Origin: Oceanicoccus sp. | GTDB lineage: Bacteria; Pseudomonadota; Gammaproteobacteria; Pseudomonadales; Dasaniaceae | NCBI RefSeq assembly: GCF_029238675.1 | Contig: NZ_JAQWFR010000006.1 | Span: forward strand, 1-64,000 | Length of the DNA: 64,000 nt | Direction: 5' to 3' | The notes under the pieces: model-generated | Told to the model about the DNA's origin: nothing | What the model saw: the letters and a program-made list of their open reading frames with translations, nothing else | Database searches by the model: none | Program-made: the position numbers and the translations under genes | In this document: positions 32,065 through 41,297 of the stretch, piece by piece | How positions within the stretch are numbered: the first letter of the stretch is position 1 | How the letters are laid out: every line of letters begins with the position of its first letter

Positions 32065-32736
32065 TTAGGCGTAGGTGATCATATGTTGATGATCGGGGTG
32101 TTCCAGGTGGGCCAGATTGTTAAAGCTGGCGAGTCTGGTATTTTCAGAGTTAAAGAAAAACTGGCTGAAACTGGTGTTTCTTATTTGCAGGTTAAGCTCA
32201 ATAGCCATATTGGCTGGTGCCTGCAGAACCTGATGGGTAATGGCGCTGATCGGGCCGCCAGAGCTTACCACCAGAATGCGACGTGAACTGGATTGTTGAA
32301 TGGTGCCAAGGGCGTTGTTGACCCGGGCGATAAAATTATCCCAGTTTTCTTCCAGTTCACCCTGTAATTGATTCTGGCACCAGGCGAGCAGGGCTGGTTT
32401 TAATAGCTGGTAGGCGGCTTTCTTATCGATCTCGCCTTTCCCCTTGAGAGCTGCGCTCTGTTCAATATATGCCGCAGTCAACGATTCAAAATCATATTCA
32501 TTCAAACCGTCCACCCGGGTGGTCGGCAGATCCAGGTCAATTCCCTTGAGAATGCCATCGGCTGTTTGCTGGTGGCGTAATTGCGTGCCGGTAAACAGCT
32601 CATCAAAAGTGATGCCGCGCTGCGCAAAATGTCGCCCCAGAATTTCTGCTTGTTCTACACCCATAGGGGAAAGCTGATCATAATTGTTTGACCCGAGAGA
32701 GGCTTGTCCGTGTCTGACCAGATAAAATTCAGCCAT
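32065..32736 (-). CDS. Histidine phosphatase family protein
   Basis: FYLVRHGQASLGSNNYDQLSPMGVEQAE (RHG motif). Confidence 0.9.
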   Translation of the reverse strand: MAEFYLVRHGQASLGSNNYDQLSPMGVEQAEILGRHFAQRGITFDELFTGTQLRHQQTADGILKGIDLDLPTTRVDGLNEYDFESLTAAYIEQSAALKGKGEIDKKAAYQLLKPALLAWCQNQLQGELEENWDNFIARVNNALGTIQQSSSRRILVVSSGGPISAITHQVLQAPANMAIELNLQIRNTSFSQFFFNSENTRLASFNNLAHLEHPDHQHMITYA

Positions 32737-33002
32737 TGATGGGTTCCAGTTTAGTCTTTTGACCCTCGAGGAGTAAGCGCTATCGACAAAGGGTATTGAT
32801 TGTTATGTATTGGCATTGATTATGTCAATATTAGCTGGTTAGAGCAAGTCGTTGAGTGAGAGCGAACCTTGGGAGCTAGCCAGATTTTTCTCATTTGCTA
32901 TTGTGTTCTTTTGCGCAGGTCATTATCTTTGCACCATCATTTAAAACGGAATTTTAATTGAGCTTGTAAGAGCGAATGTTAAAAGAGGATAAGGAAATCA
33001 TC

Positions 33003-33388
33003 ATGATCACATCAATCAATAACCTCCGCAATAAAACAAAAATCATGTTAGCCGCCCAAAAGGCGCTGATTGCTGCGGATGCTAATTATCACGCTTGGGT
33101 CAGTGAATTGAAGCCGGAGGGCAGGAAGCACAGCTGGATGAATTAAAAATTCGCTGGCGGCACTTTTTATCTGACTGCGAACAGCTTAAGCAGGATTTCT
33201 CTGTTGTTGAAAACCGGTTGTCTGAAGAGGTTAATTTAGCGAAGACATGGTTAACCGAAAATTATCAGGATGTTAGGGATAATTTTGACCCGACGGTTGT
33301 TAAGTTTCGGAAGAAGTACAAAATTATTATATCGGCTGATGTTTTGGATGATTTAAGCGAAATGGAAGTTGATGATGAGTCGTCATAA
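33003..33388 (+). pseudogene. Frameshifted small ORF, unknown function
   Basis: RBS-like aggataaggaa before ATG 33003; frame 0 ends at 33146, while an overlapping frame opens at 33107 and stays open to TAA at 33386-33388 (QEAQLDELKIRWRHFLSDCEQLKQDFSVVENRLSEEVNLAKTWLTENYQDVRDNFDPTVVKFRKKYKIIISADVLDDLSEMEVDDESS*). Confidence 0.5.
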
Positions 33389-33519
33389 TACTGTGATCCT
33401 TAGGGCTTCAGGTTCCGATTGTAATCTTTTTCAATTTCTGTCCCTAAGTTAGTTAGTCTTGTTTCTCCTTCTTTAAGAACAGAGCGTTCGCAAAAATACC
33501 AGGTATCAGTCAATCCACC

Positions 33520-33618
33520 CTGAATAAGATAGAAAACAACACCGGTAATGTGACACTCAATAAAATAGAGAACAACAATGGCAACGTGAAGCTCGATACA
33601 TTGAATACGATCTGCAAG
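33520..33618 (+). repeat. Degenerate 36-bp direct repeats in a coding remnant (LNKIENN[T/N]GNV[T/K])
   Basis: 33520-33555 and 33556-33591 translate to LNKIENNTGNVT / LNKIENNNGNVK, then LDTLNTICK*; frame lacks a convincing start. Confidence 0.6.
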
Positions 33619-33708
33619 TAATTAAAATGTGAGATGGGTGATCTGTTTATTTAAATCGCAAGAGATTCACATGTTTGATAAATAGAACTGAGGATAACAA
33701 AGGAATAA

Positions 33709-33795
33709 TGGTGCCCAGGAGAGGACTTGAACCTCCACGGGGTTGCCCCCACTAGCACCTGAAGCTAGCGTGTCTACCAATTTCACCACCTGGGC
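33709..33795 (-). tRNA. tRNA-Leu (anticodon CAG), CCA encoded
   Basis: Minus strand GCCCAGGTGGTGAAATTGGTAGACACGCTAGCTTCAGGTGCTAGTGGGGGCAACCCCGTGGAGGTTCAAGTCCTCTCCTGGGCACCA; anticodon arm CTAGC-TTCAGGT-GCTAG; long variable arm. Confidence 0.96.
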
Positions 33796-33913
33796 TTTAA
33801 ACAAGCATTGTGCCTGATTTAAAGAGCATGCCTTTTTTATACCGCGTTACGACATGCTACGCGGGGTCGCTACCGGCTCCTGCCTCTCGCGACACTAGTG
33901 CATCCTGCACGTC

Positions 33914-33937
33914 GTCTACCAATTTCACCACCTGGGC
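33914..33937 (-). pseudogene. Truncated tRNA-Leu 5' fragment (24 nt)
   Basis: gtctaccaatttcaccacctgggc, exact copy of 33772..33795. Confidence 0.85.
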
Positions 33938-33978
33938 AGTGCGTTGGGGGCTGGGATGCCCCTGTAGCTGAGGCGCGC

Positions 33979-34007
33979 AATTTACTCCCGAGCCCTCCTT
34001 TTGTCAA
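33979..34007 (-). promoter_or_regulatory. Stable-RNA-type sigma-70 promoter for the tRNA-Leu transcript
   Basis: Minus strand TTGACA (34007-34002), 17-bp spacer, TAAATT (33984-33979), then GC-rich GCGCGCC discriminator. Confidence 0.7.
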
Positions 34008-34084
34008 TAAAAGACCCGTTAATTAGATAGTTGCGTATAATAGACGTAACAAATACCCAATAATCAACGGATTTACCCCTTCCC

Positions 34085-36466
34085 ATGGCAAAACGCCTAA
34101 CCGATAAAGACCCTCATGCTGATCGTGAAGCGCAGAAATACGAGCAGCCCATACCCAGTCGTGAATTTATTATGGAATTTCTTGAGCAGGCCGAAGGGCC
34201 GCTTAACCGTAATCAGCTCACCAAAGCGCTGGAGCTTAAAGACTACCAGGATGTTGAGGCGCTCCGCCGTCGCCTAAAGGCGATGGAGCGTGATGGCCAG
34301 CTGATGCGTAACCGCAAAGGGGCTTATGGCCTGGTTGATAAAATGGACCTGGTACGGGGCAGGGTATCGGCACATCGGGATGGTTATGGTTTTTTGATAC
34401 CTCAAGAGGGCGGTGATGATTTATACCTGAATAGCCGCCAGATGAACACCGTATTTGATGGCGATGAGGTTATCTGTCGCAGTGCAGGCTACGATCACCG
34501 CGGTAAGCTTGAAGGGGTGATTGTTGAGGTGATTCACCGCAACACCCAGCAGTTGGTAGGTCGTCTATTTGATGAAAACGGTGTGGTGTTTGTCGCGCCG
34601 GATAATGCCAAGATTAATCATGACATTATTATTCCCCGTGAAGCGGTCGGTGATGCTGAAGTTGAGCAATATGTGATGGTAGAAATCACCAGTCAGCCGG
34701 GTTGGCGTAAGCCGCCTACGGGGCGGGTGCTTGAAGTGCTTGGTGAGCATATGGCGCCGGGGATGGAAATTGATGTGGCCATTCGCACACATAATATTCC
34801 TTATGTTTGGCCGGAAGAAGCAGAGCGCGAAGCGTTAGCTTTATCGGCGGAGCCTTTGGAAGAAGACAAACTGAATCGGGTCGATTTACGTAAGTTGCCT
34901 TTTGTCACTATTGATGGCGAAGATGCTCGCGATTTCGATGATGCAGTGTACTGTGAGTCGAAGCTGTTAGGTGGTTGGCGTTTATGGGTGGCGATTGCTG
35001 ATGTCTCTCATTATGTTCAGGTAGGTAGTGCTCTTGATCAAGAGGCAACATTGCGAGGCAATTCTGTATATTTTCCTGAGCAGGTTGTACCGATGTTACC
35101 CGAGGCTTTGTCTAACGGTTTATGTTCGTTAAAGCCCAAGGTGGACCGCTTATGCATGGTCTGCGAAATGACCATTAGCAAGGCGGGAAAAATCAGCGGT
35201 TATAAGTTTTACGAAGGGGTGATGCACTCCCATGCGCGACTTACCTATAACAAAGTAGGTGCGATTCTTGATAATAAAAACCCGGATAGCAAACCGCTGC
35301 GCATTGAATATAAAAAAGTTGTGCCGCATCTCGAAAACCTTCACAACCTGTATAAAACATTACGGATAGCTCGCAGCAAGCGTGGCGCTATTGATTTTGA
35401 AACCACGGAAACCCGTATGGTTTTCGGTAAGGACCGAAAAATTTCCGAAATTATTCCGGTGGTGCGTAATGATGCCCATAAATTAATTGAGGAATGTATG
35501 TTGGCGGCGAATGTTGCCGCGGCCAAGTTTTTGGAAAAACACAATGTACCGGCTTTGTTCCGGGTACACGAAGGCCCAACGGAAGAAAAGCTGGAAGCCT
35601 TAAGAAAATTTTTGGGTGAATTGGCGATGGATTTACCCGGTGGCAATAAGCCGGGGCCAGATGATTATCAGGTGCTGTTATCGCAGTTAGGTGATCGCCC
35701 CGATGCGCATATTATACAAACGATGATGTTGCGTTCTTTGCGCCAGGCGGTTTATCAACCAGAAAATCTTGGGCACTTCGGTTTGAACTACGATGCCTAT
35801 GGCCATTTTACTTCACCGATTCGTCGTTACCCTGATTTGTTAGTGCATCGTGCTATTCGTCATATTGTACGCAGCAATATGGAAAGCAAGAAGGTTAAAC
35901 GTGTTGATGGTGCAACTGTCTTGCCTAAGAAAGCTATTTACCCCTATGAAATGCCTGACTTATTGGTATTGGGTGAGCAGTGCTCAATGACTGAGCGCCG
36001 AGCCGATGATGCTACTCGTGAAGTTGTGGCTTGGTTAAAGTGCGAATATTTACAAGACCGCGTTGGTGATACCTTTGATGGGGTTATTTCGGCAGTCACC
36101 GGGTTTGGTTTGTTTGTGGATTTGGTGGATGTCTATGTTGAAGGTTTGGTGCATGTTAGTGCGCTGGCCAGTGACTATTATCATTTTGATCCTGTTAAGC
36201 AGCGCTTAATTGGTGAGCGTACCGGCACCAGTTTCCAGCTGGGTGATTCTGTTAAGGTACAGGTTGCTCGCGTCAGTTTAGATGATAAGAAAATTGATCT
36301 TGAGTTGGTGGAAGGTTCCAGTCGCGCCAAGCGTCGTGCAGAGAAGTCGGGTAAGCCGCTTAAAAAGGGGGATAAGCGCCCGGTGGTCAAAAAGAAAAAA
36401 GATGAGAAAAAACCAGCCAAAAAATCGAGCGCCAGTAAAGGCGTTAGAAAAAGAAAACGTAAATAG
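34085..36466 (+). CDS. rnr: Ribonuclease R
   Basis: RNB domain (VTIDGEDARDFDDAVYC), S1 domain, basic C-terminal tail. Confidence 0.97.
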   Translation: MAKRLTDKDPHADREAQKYEQPIPSREFIMEFLEQAEGPLNRNQLTKALELKDYQDVEALRRRLKAMERDGQLMRNRKGAYGLVDKMDLVRGRVSAHRDGYGFLIPQEGGDDLYLNSRQMNTVFDGDEVICRSAGYDHRGKLEGVIVEVIHRNTQQLVGRLFDENGVVFVAPDNAKINHDIIIPREAVGDAEVEQYVMVEITSQPGWRKPPTGRVLEVLGEHMAPGMEIDVAIRTHNIPYVWPEEAEREALALSAEPLEEDKLNRVDLRKLPFVTIDGEDARDFDDAVYCESKLLGGWRLWVAIADVSHYVQVGSALDQEATLRGNSVYFPEQVVPMLPEALSNGLCSLKPKVDRLCMVCEMTISKAGKISGYKFYEGVMHSHARLTYNKVGAILDNKNPDSKPLRIEYKKVVPHLENLHNLYKTLRIARSKRGAIDFETTETRMVFGKDRKISEIIPVVRNDAHKLIEECMLAANVAAAKFLEKHNVPALFRVHEGPTEEKLEALRKFLGELAMDLPGGNKPGPDDYQVLLSQLGDRPDAHIIQTMMLRSLRQAVYQPENLGHFGLNYDAYGHFTSPIRRYPDLLVHRAIRHIVRSNMESKKVKRVDGATVLPKKAIYPYEMPDLLVLGEQCSMTERRADDATREVVAWLKCEYLQDRVGDTFDGVISAVTGFGLFVDLVDVYVEGLVHVSALASDYYHFDPVKQRLIGERTGTSFQLGDSVKVQVARVSLDDKKIDLELVEGSSRAKRRAEKSGKPLKKGDKRPVVKKKKDEKKPAKKSSASKGVRKRKRK

Positions 36467-36484
36467 TCGTGAGTTAAAAATATT

Positions 36485-37222
36485 GTGAGTGAAACACATT
36501 GGGTTTTTGGTATTCATGCCGTTGAGGCATTATTACAGCGCCAGCCAAATCGTATTGAAGAGTTGTGGTTGCAAAAAGGACGTAGCGATCAGCGTATGCA
36601 AGATATTCAACAGCATGCAAAAGCGTTGGGTGTTAAATGTAAAGCTGTAAGTCGTGATGAGTTGGATGAGCAGGCCGAAGGTAATCACCAGGGGGTGATG
36701 GCAAAAACAAAACCAGCACAAACCTTGCGTGATCGCGATTTAAAAGAGTTGTTAGATGCCGCTGAGCATCAGCCATTGTTGCTGATTCTTGACGGCGTGA
36801 CCGACCCGCATAATTTGGGTGCTTGTTTGCGCACCGCCGATGCCGCTGGCGTTGATGCAGTGATTGCCCCCAAAGATAATTCTGCGCCTCTTAATGGCAC
36901 CGTTAGAAAGGTTGCCTGTGGTGCTGCTGAGGTTATTCCTTATATTCAGGTAACCAACCTGGCCAGAACGATGAAGGATATTCAAGAGCGTGGTATCTGG
37001 ATTACCGGTACTGCCGGTGAAGCTGAGCAGAGTGTTTATGATGCTGATTTTAGTGGTGCTGTGGCATTGGTGATGGGCGCAGAAGGTAAGGGTATGCGCC
37101 GCTTAACCCGTGAGAATTGTGATTTTTTGGTGAAACTGCCTATGGCAGGCTCGGTAAGCAGCTTGAACGTATCAGTGGCTACCGGTGTCTGCTTATTTGA
37201 GATTGTCCGTCAGCGCGGCTAG
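36485..37222 (+). CDS. rlmB: 23S rRNA (guanosine-2'-O-)-methyltransferase RlmB (GTG start)
   Basis: SpoU motifs ([52 protein letters not shown]). Confidence 0.96.
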   Translation: MSETHWVFGIHAVEALLQRQPNRIEELWLQKGRSDQRMQDIQQHAKALGVKCKAVSRDELDEQAEGNHQGVMAKTKPAQTLRDRDLKELLDAAEHQPLLLILDGVTDPHNLGACLRTADAAGVDAVIAPKDNSAPLNGTVRKVACGAAEVIPYIQVTNLARTMKDIQERGIWITGTAGEAEQSVYDADFSGAVALVMGAEGKGMRRLTRENCDFLVKLPMAGSVSSLNVSVATGVCLFEIVRQRG

Positions 37223-37223
37223 T

Positions 37224-37326
37224 CGTCATTCCCGCGAAGGCGGGAATCCAGTGCTGTAGATTTGCGCTTTAGCGGAAATAACAGCATTGGCATGCAGGCT
37301 GGATTCCCGCCTTCGCGGGAATGACG
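37224..37326. repeat. Composite palindromic intergenic repeat, copy D
   Basis: CGTCATTCCCGCGAAGGCGGGAATCCAGTGCTGTAGATTTGCGCTTTAGCGGAAATAACAGCA...GCTGGATTCCCGCCTTCGCGGGAATGACG. Confidence 0.95.
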
Positions 37327-37524
37327 TTCTAATGGCGTTGTTTGATGGTCTTTAGGCGATTATTTGCCCACTTTATACCCCATTCCCTTGCTATCCCCCC
37401 TCATATCCCCTAAAATCCGCGCCTCTTAAATCCCAGTAGTCCGCTTTGCGAGACCGCTGGGGCTCCTTGTCACACTGGGGTTCCTCAATGAATCAGCAGG
37501 TGACTTAACCCGTAAGGAGATGCT

Positions 37525-37959
37525 ATGCGTCATTACGAAATTATATTTTTGGTCCACCCGGACCAGTCAGAGCAAGTGCCCGGCATGGTCGAGCGCTATA
37601 CCCAGGCCATCGAGAAAGACGGCGGTAAAATCCACCGTTTGGAAGACTGGGGTCGTCGCCACCTGGCTTACCCTATCAACAAGATCCACAAGGCTCACTA
37701 CACGCTGATGAATGTAGAAGCCAATCAAGAAGCGATCGATGAGTTAACCACCAACTTCCGTTATAACGATGCCGTTATTCGTAACTTGGTATTGGTTATG
37801 GATGATGCGGTTACTGCCGAATCACCCATCATGAAAGCCGAGAAAGAGAGCCGTGAGCGTCGCGCTGCACGTCCTGAGCGCCGTGAAGAATCAGCACCTG
37901 CTGCTGAAACTGCACCGGCAGAAGAAGCCCCAGCTGCTGATGAAGCTGCTGGCGAATAA
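37525..37959 (+). CDS. rpsF: 30S ribosomal protein S6
   Basis: [25 protein letters not shown]; followed by rpsR. Confidence 0.98.
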   Translation: MRHYEIIFLVHPDQSEQVPGMVERYTQAIEKDGGKIHRLEDWGRRHLAYPINKIHKAHYTLMNVEANQEAIDELTTNFRYNDAVIRNLVLVMDDAVTAESPIMKAEKESRERRAARPERREESAPAAETAPAEEAPAADEAAGE

Positions 37960-37988
37960 CCCTCGGACTAATAGATAGGAGATATCCC

Positions 37989-38216
37989 ATGGCACGTTTT
38001 TTCCGCCGTCGTAAGTTCTGCCGTTTTACTGCAGAAGGTGTTGACCAGATTGACTATAAAGATCTGGACACGTTGAAAGCCTATGTTTCTGAAACTGGCA
38101 AAATTGTACCTAGCCGTATTACAGGTACCAAAGCCAAGTATCAGCGTCAGTTGTCTACCTGCATTAAGCGGGCACGTTTCTTGGCTTTATTGCCATACAC
38201 TGACGCGCATAAGTAA
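37989..38216 (+). CDS. rpsR: 30S ribosomal protein S18
   Basis: [12 protein letters not shown]...[27 protein letters not shown]. Confidence 0.98.
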   Translation: MARFFRRRKFCRFTAEGVDQIDYKDLDTLKAYVSETGKIVPSRITGTKAKYQRQLSTCIKRARFLALLPYTDAHK

Positions 38217-38257
38217 TTAGTTTTAAGTTGATTGTTTAGGTTTCGGAACCGTCATTT

Positions 38258-39121
38258 ATGAGAGCTTTGGCTGAATATGTGATGAAAGGGCGCTCGCAGG
38301 CTGTGATAGCTGCCGCACTCGCCACCGGAACGGTTTTATTTGCCTGGGTCGGCGCCGCAGTGATTGCTTTAGTCACATTGCGAAAAGGATCCAACCAGGG
38401 TGGCCAGGTGCTACTTTGGGCGATGTTACCCGCTGTTGTTATGGCAGCCATGGGTGACACCGGGCCAGTCACTACCCTGTTGGGAGTGATGTTGGCAGCG
38501 ATAGTGTTGAGGTCTACCGCCTCCTGGTCATGGGCATTAGTTGCCGCAGTGGTCTCGGGGATAGTAACCGCCTTAGTATTGATGACATTTGGACGTGGCT
38601 ATCTCGAAGAGATTCTGCGTTTATTGGGCGATGCGCTTGCGCAGTTGGCCAGTCAGAATACTGAATCAGCAACATCACAGGTAGCGCAGCCTACCGTTAC
38701 CCAGGTAGCGGGCTTACTAGGTTTGAGCAATGCCTTCATGGTTGTGATGTGTTTGATACTGGCGCGGTGGTGGCAATCATTATTGTATAACCCGGGTGGT
38801 TTCAGGACTGAGTTTCACGCTCTGAGATTACCGCCACAGCTATGCGTTGCGCTGCTGCTGGTTGGGTTGCTGCTATCAACACTGGGCTCGGATTATCGGC
38901 TATTAGCCGTCATATTCGCCCTGCCATTTATGTTTGCTGGTTTAGCGCTGGTGCATGGCCTGGCAGCAAAGCGGCAGATAAACAGCAATATCCTGATAAT
39001 GTTTTACATTGCCTGGCTATTGTTTGACCCGGTTAAGGCATTATTAATAATCGCGGCAATCGTCGATAGTTGGATCAATTTTCGCGGGCGTGTGGCAGAT
39101 AAAGGCCCAGGCTCGGAATAA
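38258..39121 (+). CDS. Uncharacterised multi-pass membrane protein between rpsR and rplI
   Basis: 287 aa hydrophobic protein; position in the rpsF-rpsR-rplI-dnaB cluster. Confidence 0.75.
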   Translation: MRALAEYVMKGRSQAVIAAALATGTVLFAWVGAAVIALVTLRKGSNQGGQVLLWAMLPAVVMAAMGDTGPVTTLLGVMLAAIVLRSTASWSWALVAAVVSGIVTALVLMTFGRGYLEEILRLLGDALAQLASQNTESATSQVAQPTVTQVAGLLGLSNAFMVVMCLILARWWQSLLYNPGGFRTEFHALRLPPQLCVALLLVGLLLSTLGSDYRLLAVIFALPFMFAGLALVHGLAAKRQINSNILIMFYIAWLLFDPVKALLIIAAIVDSWINFRGRVADKGPGSE

Positions 39122-39176
39122 ATACGAAACAGTTGTAAGCCAATGGCAACAACTGGATATATAGAGGGTAAGAACA

Positions 39177-39626
39177 ATGCAAGTTATTCTACTGGAAAGA
39201 GTTGGTAAGCTTGGTGATCTTGGCGATACAGTGAATGTTAAAGCCGGTTTCGGTCGCAACTACCTGATCCCATACGGTAAAGCTGTACCAGCTACTGCAA
39301 CGAATGTTGCTGATTTTGAATCACGTCGTGCTGACCTGGAAGCGGCTGCCGCTGATAAGAAAGGTGTTGCTGAAGGTCGCGGAACACAGCTGGCTGAGGT
39401 GTCTATCACTATCGAAGCCAATGCTGGCGACGAAGGTAAGCTGTTTGGTTCAATCGGTACTCGTGATTTGGCTGATGCCATCACTAAAGCCGGTGTTGAA
39501 GTGAGCAAATCTGAAGTACGTCTGCCTACGGGTGTTATTCGCGAAATCGGCGAATACGAGATTGATATTCAGTTGCACTCAGAAGTGACGCAGACGGTTA
39601 ACGTTTCAGTTATTGCCGAAGCTTAA
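39177..39626 (+). CDS. rplI: 50S ribosomal protein L9
   Basis: [36 protein letters not shown]. Confidence 0.98.
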   Translation: MQVILLERVGKLGDLGDTVNVKAGFGRNYLIPYGKAVPATATNVADFESRRADLEAAAADKKGVAEGRGTQLAEVSITIEANAGDEGKLFGSIGTRDLADAITKAGVEVSKSEVRLPTGVIREIGEYEIDIQLHSEVTQTVNVSVIAEA

Positions 39627-39634
39627 TAGCCACT

Positions 39635-39736
39635 GTCATCCCCGCGAAGGCGGGGATCCAGTGCTGTAGATTTCCGCTATAGCGGAAATAACAGCTTACG
39701 CATGCAGTCTGGATTCCCGCCTTCGCGGGAATGACG
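39635..39736. repeat. Composite palindromic intergenic repeat, copy E
   Basis: GTCATCCCCGCGAAGGCGGGGATCCAGTGCTGTAGATTTCCGCTATAGCGGAAATAACAGC...TGGATTCCCGCCTTCGCGGGAATGACG. Confidence 0.95.
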
Positions 39737-39747
39737 TAGTTTGTTAG

Positions 39748-39788
39748 AAAAGCACCCCGGTCTTATTGATTGGTGTGCTTTTTTTTTA
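39748..39788 (+). terminator. Rho-independent terminator candidate after rplI
   Basis: AAAAGCACC...GGTGTGCTTTTTTTTT hairpin plus T-run. Confidence 0.6.
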
Positions 39789-39862
39789 CCGGTGACGCAG
39801 GACTCTAGACCCATCTCCTGTTAGCATATGTTCCCTCGCGACCAATAACATAAAGAACGGCT

Positions 39863-41284
39863 GTGGATACTGAAAACGACCCACCTACAAATCTGGATAA
39901 TGTCTTCGACTTTGGCTTTGCCAATGACGGGGAGATGCTGGATGTAAAAGTGCCTCCGCACTCGGTAGAAGCGGAGCAGTCAGTGCTGGGTGGCCTAATG
40001 ATCGCCAACAGTGCCTGGGATGATGTGGCCGACCAGGTCGCAGCGACTGATTTCTACCGCGGTAGCCATCGCGAGATCTTCCTGCAAATGGGCAAGTTGG
40101 TGGAGGCTGGTGAGCCGGTGGATGTGATCACCTTGTCTGAAGCCCTGAATAATAATGATTTGCTGGAGCAGGTAGGTGGCGTCGCCTACCTTGCCGGGTT
40201 GGCCAATAATACGCCCAGTGCCGCCAATATCAGCGCCTATGCCAAGGTAGTACAGGAGCGTTCAAGCCTGCGCGCTATGATTAATACCGCCAATGATATT
40301 GTTGAGAGCGGTTTTAACCCCGAGGGCCGTGACAGTGGTGATCTGCTGGATGAGGCCGAGCGCAGGATTATGCAAATTTCCGAGGAGCGCCCGAAAATCG
40401 GCGGTCCCCAGGCGGTTAACCCTCTACTTAAAGGGGCTGTTGACCGCATTGATGAGTTATTTAACTCCGATAGCGCCATCACAGGTGTCACTACGGGTTT
40501 TAAAGAGCTGGATGAAGCCACTGCTGGTCTGCAAAAATCTGATCTTATTATTGTGGCGGCAAGGCCCTCCATGGGTAAAACCGCTTTTGCGGTTAACTTG
40601 GTGGAAAATGCCATCATGGCGCAGGAAAAGCCAGTAATGGTGTTCAGTATGGAGATGCCCGCCAGCGCGATTATTATGCGAATGATCTCGGCGATTGGTC
40701 GCATCCATTTGGGCAAGGTGCTGACCGGTAAGCTGGACGAAGAGGATTGGCCCAAGCTAACCACCGCGGTCAGCAAACTGAAAGATAAGCCGCTATTTAT
40801 TGACGATACGCCAGCATTAACCCCCACCGAAATTCGCTCCCGTACTCGACGTATTGTTCGTGAGCATGGCGATTTAGCCATGATCATGGTGGATTACTTA
40901 CAGTTGATGCAGGTGGCAGGTTCTTCAGAGGGTCGTACCGCAGAAATCTCAGAGATTTCCAGATCACTAAAAGCCATTGCCAAAGAATTTAACTGCCCGG
41001 TGGTCGCACTATCGCAGCTTAACCGTTCTTTGGAGCAGCGACCTAACAAGCGCCCAATTAACTCTGACCTTCGTGAATCCGGCGCCATTGAGCAGGATGC
41101 GGATGTGATTATGTTTATCTACCGCGATGAGTATTACAACGAGGATAGTGCTGATAAGGGGATTGCCGAGATTATTATCGGTAAGCACCGCAACGGCCCT
41201 ACCGGTAATTATAAGCTCTCTTTTGTGGGTCACTTCACCCGCTTTGATAATCTCGCCTTTGGCTACGAAGGCGACCAGCACTAG
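39863..41284 (+). CDS. dnaB: Replicative DNA helicase (GTG start)
   Basis: IIVAARPSMGKTAFAVN Walker A, LRESGAIEQDADVIMFIYRDEYY. Confidence 0.97.
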   Translation: MDTENDPPTNLDNVFDFGFANDGEMLDVKVPPHSVEAEQSVLGGLMIANSAWDDVADQVAATDFYRGSHREIFLQMGKLVEAGEPVDVITLSEALNNNDLLEQVGGVAYLAGLANNTPSAANISAYAKVVQERSSLRAMINTANDIVESGFNPEGRDSGDLLDEAERRIMQISEERPKIGGPQAVNPLLKGAVDRIDELFNSDSAITGVTTGFKELDEATAGLQKSDLIIVAARPSMGKTAFAVNLVENAIMAQEKPVMVFSMEMPASAIIMRMISAIGRIHLGKVLTGKLDEEDWPKLTTAVSKLKDKPLFIDDTPALTPTEIRSRTRRIVREHGDLAMIMVDYLQLMQVAGSSEGRTAEISEISRSLKAIAKEFNCPVVALSQLNRSLEQRPNKRPINSDLRESGAIEQDADVIMFIYRDEYYNEDSADKGIAEIIIGKHRNGPTGNYKLSFVGHFTRFDNLAFGYEGDQH

Positions 41285-41297
41285 CGTTTTTTGACCC

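Noticed and set aside
32737-34084. Possible integrated mobile element at tRNA-Leu
   Set aside because: No integrase or transposase and only 1.3 kb; the tRNA fragment duplicates the 5' rather than 3' end. Kept only as a decayed region/tRNA anomaly.
40237-40887. 216-aa minus-strand ORF opposite dnaB
   Set aside because: Fully antisense to a clear dnaB; Ser/Arg-rich shadow translation with no recognisable domain.
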